Assembly: GCA_945869965.1 (NCBI GenBank)
Contig: CAMBRC010000016.1
Span: forward strand, 1-55,685
DNA length: 55,685 bases
DNA from: Asaia bogorensis
Lineage (GTDB): Bacteria; Pseudomonadota; Alphaproteobacteria; Acetobacterales; Acetobacteraceae
Reading direction: 5' to 3'
The translations under genes were made by a program, and so were the position numbers. The notes beneath the pieces were generated by a model, which had not been told where the DNA came from, did no database searches, and saw only the letters and a list, made by a program, of their open reading frames with translations. Position 1 is the first letter of the stretch. Each line of letters opens with the position of its first letter. Of the stretch, positions 18,591 through 27,162 are shown piece after piece.

Positions 18591-19586
18591 ATGCCCCAAT
18601 CCCCCACCTACGACATACTGGGCATCGGCAACGCCATAGTGGATGTCCTCGCCCCGGTGCCGGAAGCCTTCCTCTCCAAGCACGACATGCACAAGGGCGC
18701 CATGGCCCTGATCGACGCCGCCACCGCCGAACGCCTCTATGCCGACCTCCCCGCCGGCACCGAAAGCAGCGGCGGCTCGGCCGCCAACACCTGCGCCGTC
18801 GCCGCCCTCCTCGGCGCAAAAGTCGCCTATCTCGGCAAGGTCGCCAACGACACGCTCGGAAGCGTCTTCCGCCACGACATCAGCGCCGTGGGCGTCCACT
18901 TCCCCACCCCGCCCGCCACCAGTGGCGCCCCCACCGCCCGCTGCCTGATCGCCGTCACCCAGGACGGCCAACGCACCATGAACACCTTTCTCGGCGCCTG
19001 CGTCACCTTCGGCCCCGACGATGTCGATCCCGCTTTGGTCGCAAACGCCGCCGTCACCTACCTCGAAGGCTACCTGTTCGACCCCCCCGAAGCCCAGGCC
19101 GCCTTCTACAAGGCCGCCGCCGCCGCCCACGCCGCCGGCCGCCAGGTCGCCCTCACCCTGTCCGACCCCTTCTGCGTCCACCGCCACCGCGTTGCCTTCC
19201 GCGAACTGGTCGCCGGCCACATCGACATCCTTTTCGCCAACGAAGCAGAAATCGCCGCCCTGTACGAAACCAACACCCACGCCGAAGCCGCCAACCTCGC
19301 CCGCCATGACGTGGCGCTGGCCGCCATCACCATGAGCGAAAACGGCAGCATGATCATCAAAGGCGGCGAAACCGTCCTCGTCCCCGCCGAACCCACCCAG
19401 GTCGTCGACACCACCGGCGCCGGCGACGCCTACGCCGCCGGCTTCCTCGCCGCCCACGCACGCGGCCTGTCGATCAAGCAATGCGCCACCCTGGGCAGCA
19501 TCGCGGCGGCCGAGGTCATCAGCCACTATGGCGCCCGTCCGCTGCGCGACTTGTCCCGCGAAATGGCGCGGCTCCAGCGCAAGTAA
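18591..19586 (+). CDS. PfkB-family carbohydrate kinase (adenosine kinase-like)
   Basis: This ribokinase/PfkB-family enzyme has about 331 residues. Visible are the N-terminal substrate region YDILGIGNAIVDVLAP, GGSAANTCAVAALLGAKVAYLGKVA and the catalytic DTTGAGDAYAAGFLAA. The N-terminal pattern fits the adenosine kinase-like group found in Alphaproteobacteria, which phosphorylates nucleosides or sugars. ATG 18591 is favoured because GGAG lies 7 nt upstream; ATG 18588 is adjacent. The exact substrate is not determined. Confidence 0.87.
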   Translation: MPQSPTYDILGIGNAIVDVLAPVPEAFLSKHDMHKGAMALIDAATAERLYADLPAGTESSGGSAANTCAVAALLGAKVAYLGKVANDTLGSVFRHDISAVGVHFPTPPATSGAPTARCLIAVTQDGQRTMNTFLGACVTFGPDDVDPALVANAAVTYLEGYLFDPPEAQAAFYKAAAAAHAAGRQVALTLSDPFCVHRHRVAFRELVAGHIDILFANEAEIAALYETNTHAEAANLARHDVALAAITMSENGSMIIKGGETVLVPAEPTQVVDTTGAGDAYAAGFLAAHARGLSIKQCATLGSIAAAEVISHYGARPLRDLSREMARLQRK

Positions 19587-19674
19587 GGGAAGGGCTTTGC
19601 CCTGGGTTTTTTCGCAATAGGGTCCAGGGGCTGGGCCCTGTCCGGTTTTGGGCAGAGCCCATTCTGTTTCCTTG

Positions 19675-19693
19675 GGTCATCAATTTGATGACC
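19675..19693. promoter_or_regulatory. 9-1-9 perfect inverted repeat
   Basis: GGTCATCAATTTGATGACC is a perfect inverted repeat with a one-base centre. It has the form of a GntR- or LacI-type operator, but no regulator gene is nearby. It lies between the kinase gene and the PEP-CTERM gene. Confidence 0.4.
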
Positions 19694-19963
19694 GATATAA
19701 ATCCACTGCCCTTGCTCGCCCTGGCAATCGCCTCGTCACCAGGAACGAATTCGGGCCATCAAAACGATAAATATACGCAACAAAAATCCTGCTCCGAAAC
19801 ATTTCACTCGGTCTCTTTGAAAAAACTTCGATATTCAAGAAAATATCGTATGAAACCAAATGTAACGGCGCCAGAATGCCGAGATGACGAGATTATTTAT
19901 GTTATGATCGAACATCCGCATACAATCTAATAAGCCGATATTCGCGTGGGTATTTTCCGACGC

Positions 19964-20020
19964 TGGTGATTTTTTGTCGCAATCGCGATGGTCAATTTCG
20001 GTGTGGCGCATTTTTGTCGC
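19964..20020 (+). repeat. pair of 17-nt direct repeats upstream of the PEP-CTERM gene
   Basis: TGGTGATTTTTTGTCGC (19964-19980) and TGGCGCATTTTTGTCGC (20004-20020) lie 40 nt apart, four helical turns. They sit 67-123 nt upstream of the start codon. They are not canonical sigma-54 sites because the GG-to-GC distance is wrong. Confidence 0.4.
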
Positions 20021-20086
20021 CTGCCTACTCGCCCCGCTGGGCACTCCTTGATTCAGCATCGCGTTCACAAGAAAAGGTTCATCCAT

Positions 20087-20878
20087 ATGCGTCCGCTACC
20101 ACTCCGTCTCATCCCCCATGCCGTCGCCTGCGGCATCCTCGCGGCAGCGACGGTGTCACCCGCCGCCGCCGTTCCGGTCACCTTCGCCCAATACATACAG
20201 CAGAACGGCGCCCAACAGGCCTGGGCGATCACCACCAACGCCGGCGGCACCACCACCGTCACGGCGAACAGCAACGTGTTCATGTCGTTCTCCGGCGTTC
20301 TTGGCCTGCCCTTCGTCGGCCCCGAACTCGCCACCTTCTCGCTGACTGCCACCAGCAACTCGCTGGGCAACTGCGGCATCAATTGCAGCATCGGTGACTC
20401 CTTCGTCCAGGCCGGATATGCTGGAACCTTCTCGTTCATCGACGCCGGCGCGGTACCGGGCACAAACCTGCTCTCCGGCACCTTCGCGGTGGACGGCGAC
20501 CCGTCCACCAGTGGCGCCCAGCTCCGGTCCACGGTCGGCTCCACCGGCGCCGGCGTCAACGCCAGCTCCAACCTCGGCAATCTCACTCAGCTGACCATGA
20601 CCTCGGCATATCTGAGCTTCGCCGGCCAGACATCGCAGAACGCCAGCTTCAGCCTGTCCTCGCTGATCCCGAACTTCGCCACGGGCCCTGTCGTGGGCTC
20701 CCAGGCGCGGCCGGCCATTGGCACCTTCAACGCCTCGGGAACCGGCACCTTCTCGTCCGACCCCGGCCCCACCTCGCTGGTGCCCGAGCCCGCGTCGATG
20801 GCGCTCCTCGGCGCCGGCCTCATCGGTCTCGCCGCGGTTCGCCGCCGCGCGACCGTCGCGGCAACCGCCGCCGCCTGA
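20087..20878 (+). CDS. PEP-CTERM sorting domain-containing protein
   Basis: This 263-residue predicted exported protein has a signal peptide (VACGILAAATVSPAAA), a middle rich in Ser, Thr, Gly and Asn, and the C-terminal sorting signal PEPASMALLGAGLIGLAAVRRR. It resembles other small PEP-CTERM surface proteins (with motif TFAQYIQQNG), but the function is unknown. ATG 20087 follows AAAAGG at 9 nt. A hairpin follows, then a sugar transferase, which fits the exopolysaccharide/exosortase context. The exosortase gene itself is not in the window. Confidence 0.85.
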   Translation: MRPLPLRLIPHAVACGILAAATVSPAAAVPVTFAQYIQQNGAQQAWAITTNAGGTTTVTANSNVFMSFSGVLGLPFVGPELATFSLTATSNSLGNCGINCSIGDSFVQAGYAGTFSFIDAGAVPGTNLLSGTFAVDGDPSTSGAQLRSTVGSTGAGVNASSNLGNLTQLTMTSAYLSFAGQTSQNASFSLSSLIPNFATGPVVGSQARPAIGTFNASGTGTFSSDPGPTSLVPEPASMALLGAGLIGLAAVRRRATVAATAAA

Positions 20879-20886
20879 CCAAGAAG

Positions 20887-20919
20887 CTGCCGGGGGAGGT
20901 TGCTGCCATCCCCCGGCAG
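20887..20919. terminator. hairpin after the PEP-CTERM gene
   Basis: CTGCCGGGGGA and TCCCCCGGCAG form an 11-bp stem around an 11-nt loop, directly after the PEP-CTERM stop and before the sugar transferase. There is no T-run, so it may reduce read-through rather than fully terminate. Confidence 0.5.
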
Positions 20920-20953
20920 TCGATCTGTTCCACGACTCTCCAGCGAGGCCACG

Positions 20954-21622
20954 ATGACCAACGTTCTTACCAGGCCCGACTTGCGCCGGATGGCCGTTGA
21001 CTGGCAGCCGGCACCGGCCGCCGTATCATGCAACCCGCTTGCCGCCTTCGTCCGCCGGCTCGCCGAAATCGCCTTCTGCACCGCCCTGCTCGCCCTGACC
21101 CTGCCGCTGATGCTCGTCACCGCCGTCGCCATCCGCCTCGAAGGCGGCGGCCCGGTCCTGTTCCGACAGATCCGCATCGGCCAGCACGGCGCACCCTTCC
21201 ACGTGCTGAAATTCCGCACCATGCGCACCGACGCCGAGCCCAACGGCCCCGTCTGGGCCACCGTCAACGACCCCCGCATCACCCGCATCGGCGCCCTGCT
21301 GCGCCGCAGCCGCATCGACGAACTGCCGCAGCTGCTCAACGTCCTGCGCGGCGACATGTCCCTCGTCGGTCCCCGCCCCGAGCGCCCGCATTTCGTCGAA
21401 CTCCTCGCCCGCGAAATCCCCGGCTACCACGACCGCGCTGCCGTAAAACCCGGCATCACCGGCTGGGCCCAGGTCCGCTTCCGCTACGGCAGCTCCGTCG
21501 AGGACGCCCGCCGCAAGCTGGAATACGACCTCTATTACCTGCGCCACCGCTCCCTGCTGCTCGACCTGCTGATCTTGGCGCTGACCGTGCGCGTCGTCCT
21601 CAGCCACCAGGGCGCGCGCTAA
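20954..21622 (+). CDS. sugar transferase (exopolysaccharide initiation)
   Basis: This 222-residue bacterial sugar transferase has a membrane segment (LALTLPLMLVTAVAIRLEGGG) and the conserved catalytic region VLKFRTMRTDAE, LRRSRIDELPQLLNVLRGDMSLVGPRPERP and YHDRAAVKPGITGWAQVRFRYG. Family members transfer the first sugar phosphate onto undecaprenyl phosphate at the inner membrane. It lacks the long N-terminal multi-membrane region of WbaP, so it is a short form. Its place after the PEP-CTERM gene agrees with the known link between exosortase systems and exopolysaccharide. Confidence 0.92.
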   Translation: MTNVLTRPDLRRMAVDWQPAPAAVSCNPLAAFVRRLAEIAFCTALLALTLPLMLVTAVAIRLEGGGPVLFRQIRIGQHGAPFHVLKFRTMRTDAEPNGPVWATVNDPRITRIGALLRRSRIDELPQLLNVLRGDMSLVGPRPERPHFVELLAREIPGYHDRAAVKPGITGWAQVRFRYGSSVEDARRKLEYDLYYLRHRSLLLDLLILALTVRVVLSHQGAR

Positions 21623-21754
21623 GAAAAACCTTCATACGCAACGCAGCCCCCCGCCGGTTTTCCTCGCTTTCCCGCCCGGTCTCCCCTATGTGCACCGCAA
21701 CATAACGGGCACGGTCATCCGGTCGCGCCCCCCTCTTGCACGTCCGGACGCCCC

Positions 21755-23587
21755 ATGGAAATCCGCAACATCGCCATCATCGCGCACGTCGATCATGGCA
21801 AGACCACCCTCGTCGACCAGCTCCTGAAACAGTCCGGCGCCTTCCGCGAACACCAGCAGGTCGCCGAACGGGCGCTCGACCGTAACGACCTCGAACGCGA
21901 ACGCGGCATCACGATCCTGGCCAAATGCACCGCCGTGTCCTGGAAGGGCACCCGCATCAACATCGTCGACACCCCCGGCCACGCCGATTTCGGCGGCGAG
22001 GTCGAGCGCATCCTGAACATGGTCGACGGCGCCATCGTCCTGGTCGACGCCGCCGAAGGCGTCCTCCCCCAAACCAAGTTCGTCCTCACCAAGGCCCTCG
22101 CCCAGGGCATCAAGCCCATCGTCGTCGTCAACAAGATCGACCGCCAGGACGCCCGCCCGGACGAAGTCCATGAGGAAATGTTCGACCTCTTCGCAGCCCT
22201 CGGCGCGGATGACGGCCAGCTCGACTTCCCCATGCTCTACGCCTCGGGCCGCCAGGGCTGGGCCGTTGTCTCGCTGGATGACCCCCGCACCGATCTCGCC
22301 CCGATGTTCGACCTGGTCCTGCGCCACGTGAACCCCCCCGTCCGCGACCAGAACGCGCCCTTCGCCATGATCGCCTCCATCCTCGACTACGACAACTTCC
22401 TCGGCCGCGTGCTCACAGGCCGCGTCGAACAGGGCCGCCCGCGCCTCAACATGCCGCTGAAAGTCCTGCGCTCCGACGGCACCGTCGTCGAAACCGGCCG
22501 CCTGACCAAGCTGATGGGCTTCCGCGGCCTCGACCGCGTCAACATCGAGGAAGCCGAGCCCGGCGACATCATCGCCATCGCCGGCATGACCGACGCCACC
22601 ATCCCCGACACCATCTGCGACCCCGCCGTGTCAGGCCCGCTGCCCGCGACCCCGGTCGACCCGCCCACCCTGGCCATGACCTTCCGCATCAACGACGGCC
22701 CGCTCGGCGGCCGCGAAGGCAAGAAAGTCACCTCCCGCCAGATCCGTGACCGCCTGTTCCGCGAAACCGAAGGCAATGTCGCCATCAAGGTCACCGAATC
22801 CAACGAATCCGAAGCCTTCGAAGTCGCCGGCCGCGGCGAACTCCAGCTCGGCGTCCTCATCGAGACCATGCGCCGCGAAGGCTTCGAACTCACCATCGGC
22901 CGCCCACGCGTCCTCACCCGCCAAAACCCCGAAACCGGCGACCGCGAAGAGCCGATGGAAGAAGTCCTCGTTGACGTCGACGAGCCATACACCGGCATCG
23001 TCGTCGAAAAGCTGAGCAAGCGAAAAGGCGTCATGCAGGACATGCGCCCCTCCGGCGGCGGCAAGGTCCGCCTGACCTTCCACATGCCCTCGCGCGGCCT
23101 CATCGGCTACCACGGCGAATTCCTCACCGACACCCGCGGCACCGGCATCATGAACCGCATCTTCAAGGGCTATGAGCCCTGGGCCGGCACCATCGAAGGC
23201 CGCCGCAACGGCTCGCTGATCTCCAACGCCGACGGCCAGGCCATCCAGTACTCGCTCTGGTACCTCCAGGAACGCGGCACCCTCTTCGTCGACCCCGGCG
23301 ACAAAATCTACCTCGGCATGATCCTCGGCGAACACTCCCGGGACTCAGACCTCGACGTCAACGCCATCAAAGAAAAGAAGCTCACCAACATCCGCGCCGC
23401 CGGCAAGGACGAGGCCATGCTCCTCATCCCGCCCCGCCGCATGAGCCTCGAACAAGCCATCGCCTACATCGAAGACGACGAACTCGTCGAAGTAACCCCC
23501 ACCGCCATCCGCCTGCGCAAACGCTTCCTCGACCCCAACGAACGCAAACGCCACGAACGCCGCAGCGCCGAAGTCGACGCCGCCTAA
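21755..23587 (+). CDS. typA: translational GTPase TypA/BipA
   Basis: This 610-residue ribosome-associated GTPase has G1 (AHVDHGKTT), G2 region RGITILAKCTAV, G3 (DTPGHADFGGEV) and G4 (NKIDR). A domain II, EF-G-like C-terminal domains and the BipA-specific C-terminus follow. It acts in ribosome assembly and stress responses. The length is normal. The ATG follows a C-rich leader, with no strong ribosome binding site nearby. It ends before an intergenic repeat region. Confidence 0.95.
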   Translation: MEIRNIAIIAHVDHGKTTLVDQLLKQSGAFREHQQVAERALDRNDLERERGITILAKCTAVSWKGTRINIVDTPGHADFGGEVERILNMVDGAIVLVDAAEGVLPQTKFVLTKALAQGIKPIVVVNKIDRQDARPDEVHEEMFDLFAALGADDGQLDFPMLYASGRQGWAVVSLDDPRTDLAPMFDLVLRHVNPPVRDQNAPFAMIASILDYDNFLGRVLTGRVEQGRPRLNMPLKVLRSDGTVVETGRLTKLMGFRGLDRVNIEEAEPGDIIAIAGMTDATIPDTICDPAVSGPLPATPVDPPTLAMTFRINDGPLGGREGKKVTSRQIRDRLFRETEGNVAIKVTESNESEAFEVAGRGELQLGVLIETMRREGFELTIGRPRVLTRQNPETGDREEPMEEVLVDVDEPYTGIVVEKLSKRKGVMQDMRPSGGGKVRLTFHMPSRGLIGYHGEFLTDTRGTGIMNRIFKGYEPWAGTIEGRRNGSLISNADGQAIQYSLWYLQERGTLFVDPGDKIYLGMILGEHSRDSDLDVNAIKEKKLTNIRAAGKDEAMLLIPPRRMSLEQAIAYIEDDELVEVTPTAIRLRKRFLDPNERKRHERRSAEVDAA

Positions 23588-23856
23588 AGCTACCAAGCCA
23601 GCACAAACCTTCTCTCCCCTCGCGCTTGGGCGGGGGGAGCCGGAGGGGGGCTCTTGGACCCCTCGCCCCGCAAAGGTCGAAGCAAGCATGTTCTTTCTTT
23701 GAAAAGAAAGAACCAAAGAAACTTTATCCAATAAGCGCGCCGACGGTCGGCAAACGTGTAACCGTCCCGAAACCTTGTCCCTGATACGATGCGCCCTGCT
23801 GCGTCCCGCCCACGCGCGGCGGTCGACCTGCGACCCCACGGCAAGGACGCGCACCG
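23588..23856. other. intergenic region between typA and the large secreted protein
   Basis: No gene was found. It contains a GC-rich tract with CTCCCCTCGCGCTTGGGC, similar to the tract at 4488-4515, and one AT-rich hairpin unit (23689-23735). A small inverted repeat GCCGAC-G-GTCGGC lies near 23740-23752. Confidence 0.6.
23689..23735 (+). repeat. AT-rich hairpin repeat, unit d
   Basis: TTCTTTCTTTGAAAAGAAAGAA is a 10-bp stem with a GA loop, followed by the tail CCAAAGAAACTTTATCC. Compared with unit a, the stem bases differ on both arms but still pair, which supports selection for the hairpin. Confidence 0.75.
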
Positions 23857-26385
23857 ATGCCCCCGACTCCCGGCGCCATCATCCGCGTCAACACCGCCGC
23901 CGACGGAACCCAGGCGAACGGCTATAGCTGGCTGTCCTTCAACGCCTTCTCGCCCGACGGCACCCGCGTCCTGTTCACCAGCACCGCCTCCAACCTCGTC
24001 CCCGGCGACACCAACGAATACCAGGATATCTTCGCCAAGGACCTGACGACCGGCGCCATCACCCGCGTCAACACCGCCGCCGACGGCAGCCAGTCGTCGT
24101 GGCACTACCTGAACAACCCCCGTTTCTTCCCCGACAGCACCCGCGTGCTGTTCGAGAGCAGCAACTGGACGCTCGTCCCCGACGACACCAACAATGCCGA
24201 CGACCTCTTCGTCAAGGACCTCGCCACCGGCGCCATCACCCGCGTCAACACCGCCGCCGACGGCACCCAGGCCAACGCCGGCGGCATCGTCCCCGACTGG
24301 AACCACCCCGACATCTCTGCCGACGGCACGCGCGTCCTCTTCCTGAGCCCCGCCAGCAATCTCGTCCCCGGCGACACCAACGGAATCTGGGACCTCTTCG
24401 TCAAGGACCTCGTCACCGGCGCCATCACCCGCGTCAACACCGCCGCCGACGGCACCCAGGCCGCCGGCGACGACCTCCATCTGGCGTATTTCGAATTCTC
24501 CCCCGACGCCTCCCACGTGCTGTTCTACAGCCAGGCCCCCAACCTCGTCCCCGATGCTGCCGGCAAACCCGCCGATCTGTACATCAAGAACCTCGCCACC
24601 GGCGCCATCACCCGTAGCAACGCCTTCGGCGCAGACCAGGAAAGCGCCGCCCCGCGCGAATACGCCTTCTCCGCCGATGGCAGCACCGTCCTGACGGACA
24701 TCGGTACCATCAAGAACCTCGCCACCGGCGCGCTCACCCGCACCAGAACCGACACCATCTTCAGCAGCCCCACCCGCTCGCCCGACGGCACCCGCGCCCT
24801 TTTCTGGCGCAATGCCAACACCGCCCTCCCCGGCGACCCCGAGTACGGCGCCTACATGCTCGACCTCTTCGTCGAGGACATGGCCACCGGCGCCAGCGTC
24901 CGGGTCAACACCGCCGCCGACGGCACCCCCGCAACCAACTCCGGCGGCTCGCGCTACGACACCTTTTCGCCGGACGGCACCCGCGTCCTGTTCACCAGCG
25001 ACGCCACCGCCCTCGTCCCCGGCGACACGAACGACCACGCCGACCTCTTCATCAAGACTTTCGAACTGCCCGCCTCGGTCCTCTCCATTGCCGCCGGCGA
25101 TGCCGCCCGCCACGAAGGCACCGGCGAAAACACTCCCCTGACCTTCACCATCACCCATTCCGGGACCTCCGGCGGCGCCACCACCATCGACTGGGCCGTC
25201 ACCGGCAGCGGCGCCAATCCCGCCGCGGCCGAGGATTTTGCTGGCGGTGTGCTGCCGTCCGGCACCCTCAGCTTTGCCGCCGGCCAAACCGCCCGGACCC
25301 TCACCTTGCCGGTGGCCGGCGATACCCTCATCGAACCGGACGAGGGCTTCACCGTCACCCTGAGCAACCCAGGCGCCGACAGCATCATCGTCGCCGCCAC
25401 CGCCGCCGCCGGCGGCATCATCGGCAACGACGATGCCGCGTCGACCGACCCGATCGCCCGCCTCGCCATCGTCGTCATCGACGCCGCCCTGCCGGAAGGC
25501 AACCCCGACAGCACTCCCTCCACCTTCACCTTCACCGTCACCCGCTCGGGCAACACCGCCCTGCGCGCCAGCGTCACCTGGTCCCTGCGCGGCAGCGGCG
25601 CCCACCCGGCCGATGTCCCAGACTTCGCCCACACCGCCTCGCATGGCGGCACCCTCCGCTTCGGCCCGTTCGAGAACACCAGGACCATCGCCGTGCCGAT
25701 CAGCGGCGACATCTGGGCGGAAACCCATGAAACCTTCGAGGTCGTCCTCTCCAAGCCCTCGCCCGGCACCGCCATCGACACCGCCATCGCCCAGGCCACC
25801 ATCCAGCCCGACGACGCCATCGTCGACTTCGCACTCTTCATCAACAGCGGCGGCGACCCATCCCCGTTGATCGCCTGGGAGTTCTACCAGGGACCCGTCG
25901 CCGGCATCGAAAAGCAATGGGTCCACGCCGGCACCCACGGCCTGCATGTCACCGCCATGGACCAGAACTGGTTCATCCGCACCGGCAGCGGCGACGACGC
26001 CATCGCCGTCCGCCACGGCACCAACGTGCTTGATGGCGGCGGCGGCTCGAACCTCCTCACCGGCGGCTACGGCCCGGACACGTTCTTCGTCGACGCCCAC
26101 AACCCGTCCGCCCCGAGCTGGAGTACCATTTCCAACTTCGGTTTCGGCGACGCCGCCACCATCTGGGGCATCGACGAAGCCGATTTCGTCCTCGAATGGC
26201 TCGACAATCTCGGCGCCCGCGATTTTACCGGCCTGACCCTCCTCGCCACAGCCCCCGGTGCCCCCACCGTCGCTCTGACCCTGGCCGGCTACACCACCGC
26301 CGATCTCGCCAACGGTACCCTTCGGCACAGCTTCGGCTTCGATCCCGCCAGCAGCAGCACCTACATGCACCTCGCCCATCTCTGA
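23857..26385 (+). CDS. secreted beta-propeller / Calx-beta / RTX-like protein
   Basis: This is an 842-residue acidic protein without a signal peptide. Residues about 6-400 hold seven copies of a TolB-like blade with GAITRVNTAADGTQ, at about 6, 66, 125, 188, 248, 290 and 345, which would make a seven-bladed propeller. Two Calx-beta domains follow (about 405-528 and 535-655), with EPDEGFTVTLSN and AETHETFEVVLSK. A Gly/Asp-rich RTX-like block (GSGDDAIAVRHGTNVLDGGG) lies near 708-728. The absence of a signal peptide and the C-terminal RTX-like block suggest type I secretion, but no secretion genes are present. Blade-coding DNA is highly repetitive and may recombine. Ligand unknown. Confidence 0.8.
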   Translation: MPPTPGAIIRVNTAADGTQANGYSWLSFNAFSPDGTRVLFTSTASNLVPGDTNEYQDIFAKDLTTGAITRVNTAADGSQSSWHYLNNPRFFPDSTRVLFESSNWTLVPDDTNNADDLFVKDLATGAITRVNTAADGTQANAGGIVPDWNHPDISADGTRVLFLSPASNLVPGDTNGIWDLFVKDLVTGAITRVNTAADGTQAAGDDLHLAYFEFSPDASHVLFYSQAPNLVPDAAGKPADLYIKNLATGAITRSNAFGADQESAAPREYAFSADGSTVLTDIGTIKNLATGALTRTRTDTIFSSPTRSPDGTRALFWRNANTALPGDPEYGAYMLDLFVEDMATGASVRVNTAADGTPATNSGGSRYDTFSPDGTRVLFTSDATALVPGDTNDHADLFIKTFELPASVLSIAAGDAARHEGTGENTPLTFTITHSGTSGGATTIDWAVTGSGANPAAAEDFAGGVLPSGTLSFAAGQTARTLTLPVAGDTLIEPDEGFTVTLSNPGADSIIVAATAAAGGIIGNDDAASTDPIARLAIVVIDAALPEGNPDSTPSTFTFTVTRSGNTALRASVTWSLRGSGAHPADVPDFAHTASHGGTLRFGPFENTRTIAVPISGDIWAETHETFEVVLSKPSPGTAIDTAIAQATIQPDDAIVDFALFINSGGDPSPLIAWEFYQGPVAGIEKQWVHAGTHGLHVTAMDQNWFIRTGSGDDAIAVRHGTNVLDGGGGSNLLTGGYGPDTFFVDAHNPSAPSWSTISNFGFGDAATIWGIDEADFVLEWLDNLGARDFTGLTLLATAPGAPTVALTLAGYTTADLANGTLRHSFGFDPASSSTYMHLAHL

Positions 26386-26434
26386 TACCGCGAGCGCCTG
26401 AGGAGCCAACGCCCCGCCAGCCTAGAAAAACTTC

Positions 26435-26463
26435 TTGCGCCGAGCCGCCGATCGTCGTATAGA
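26435..26463 (+). promoter_or_regulatory. promoter-like site before small gene copy C
   Basis: TTGCGC, a 17-bp spacer and TATAGA match the geometry seen at copies A and B, though the ACAGACAGTTAGT spacer sequence is absent. Seven nt later ATG-AAC-GAT-TAG (26471-26482) would be a leaderless three-codon frame. The real gene begins 50 nt further on with a normal ribosome binding site. Confidence 0.35.
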
Positions 26464-26520
26464 ACATATCATGAACGATTAGGCAACCTCACCCCCGCGC
26501 GCGAAAGGACGCACCCAACC

Positions 26521-27105
26521 ATGATCCCCGCCGCCAACGACGTCTCCGCGCGCCTGGTCGCCATCCTGTACGCGGTCACCCAACTCATCTCCGCCCGCAG
26601 CCACATCTTCGCCGCCCTCGCCATCCCGCTGCACAACCGCATCGTGGCAGCCTCCCGCCGCATGGCCACCCTCCTGGCCCGCCTCGCCGAAGGCACCTTC
26701 CGCCCCCGCCCCCACACCCCAAAACCCGGCAAAAAGGGCGGCCCACCCCCCGTCTACATCCCCCACCCCCAAGCCTGGCTGGTCGCAAAACTCGGCTACC
26801 ACATGGCCGCCTACACCTCCCATCTCGAACACCTGCTCCGCGACCCCGCCACCCAAACCCTCCTCGCTACCGCCCCACCCGAAGCCCTAAAATCGCTCGG
26901 CCGCACCCTGCGCCCCATCGCCCGCCTCCTGGGCGTCACCCTCCCACCCGAACTCCAACGCCCCCCGAAACCACCCCGCCCCAAACCCGCCAAACCGCCC
27001 AAACCCCCGCGCCCCAAACTCCCGCCCCTCCTCCCCCTCTATCCCCAAGCCCGCACGCGCGACCTCCCCTTCATGAACTTCGGTCGAAAACCAAAGCCCG
27101 CCTGA
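26521..27105 (+). CDS. small Arg/Pro-rich protein with helical core, family copy C
   Basis: This 194-residue protein has unknown function. Residues about 40-65 (NRIVAASRRMATLLARLAEG, then TFRPRPHTPKPGK) resemble the ARIFARLE..LWQAG..P region of copies A and B. A helical region (about 80-145: HPQAWLVAKLGYHMAAYTSH, then LEHLLRDPATQTLLATAPPE) follows. A Pro/Lys-rich tail (PPRPKPAKPPKPPRPK) ends in MNFGRKPKPA. AAAGGA lies upstream of ATG 26521. Copies A and B seem to lack the helical region. I recall similar small proteins as recurrent in this bacterial lineage, but no function is known to me. Confidence 0.65.
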   Translation: MIPAANDVSARLVAILYAVTQLISARSHIFAALAIPLHNRIVAASRRMATLLARLAEGTFRPRPHTPKPGKKGGPPPVYIPHPQAWLVAKLGYHMAAYTSHLEHLLRDPATQTLLATAPPEALKSLGRTLRPIARLLGVTLPPELQRPPKPPRPKPAKPPKPPRPKLPPLLPLYPQARTRDLPFMNFGRKPKPA

Positions 27106-27120
27106 CCGCAATACCGCCGC

Positions 27121-27149
27121 ATGACCATATTATTCTGATATCGAAACAA
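27121..27149. repeat. downstream 29-nt box, copy C
   Basis: The sequence ends in CTGATATCGAAACAA, 15 nt after the stop codon of the small gene. It aligns without gaps to 5072-5100 (15 of the last 19 bases) and 46091-46119 (14 of the last 19). The role is unknown. Confidence 0.5.
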
Positions 27150-27162
27150 AAAAGCCAAGCCC

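Larger units (their letters stand above)
19587..20086. other. 500-bp intergenic region, AT-rich
   Basis: No convincing gene was found. It opens with a GC-rich fragment similar to the 200-bp repeat (19590-19660), then turns AT-rich. It contains the palindrome at 19675-19693, a 7-bp inverted repeat CGATATT/AATATCG at 19829-19848 and two 17-nt direct repeats at 19964 and 20004. It probably holds the promoter of the PEP-CTERM gene at 20087. No canonical sigma-54 site was found. Confidence 0.5.

Noticed and set aside
20004-20020. Sigma-54 promoter for the PEP-CTERM gene at 20087
   Set aside because: TGGCGC is present, but the GC falls 14 rather than 12 nt from the GG, so it does not fit the consensus.
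23590-26409. 939-codon minus-strand frame opposite the propeller/Calx-beta gene
   Set aside because: It mirrors the repetitive coding DNA of the plus-strand gene, is Gly/Val-rich with no recognisable domain, and starts within the hairpin-repeat region.
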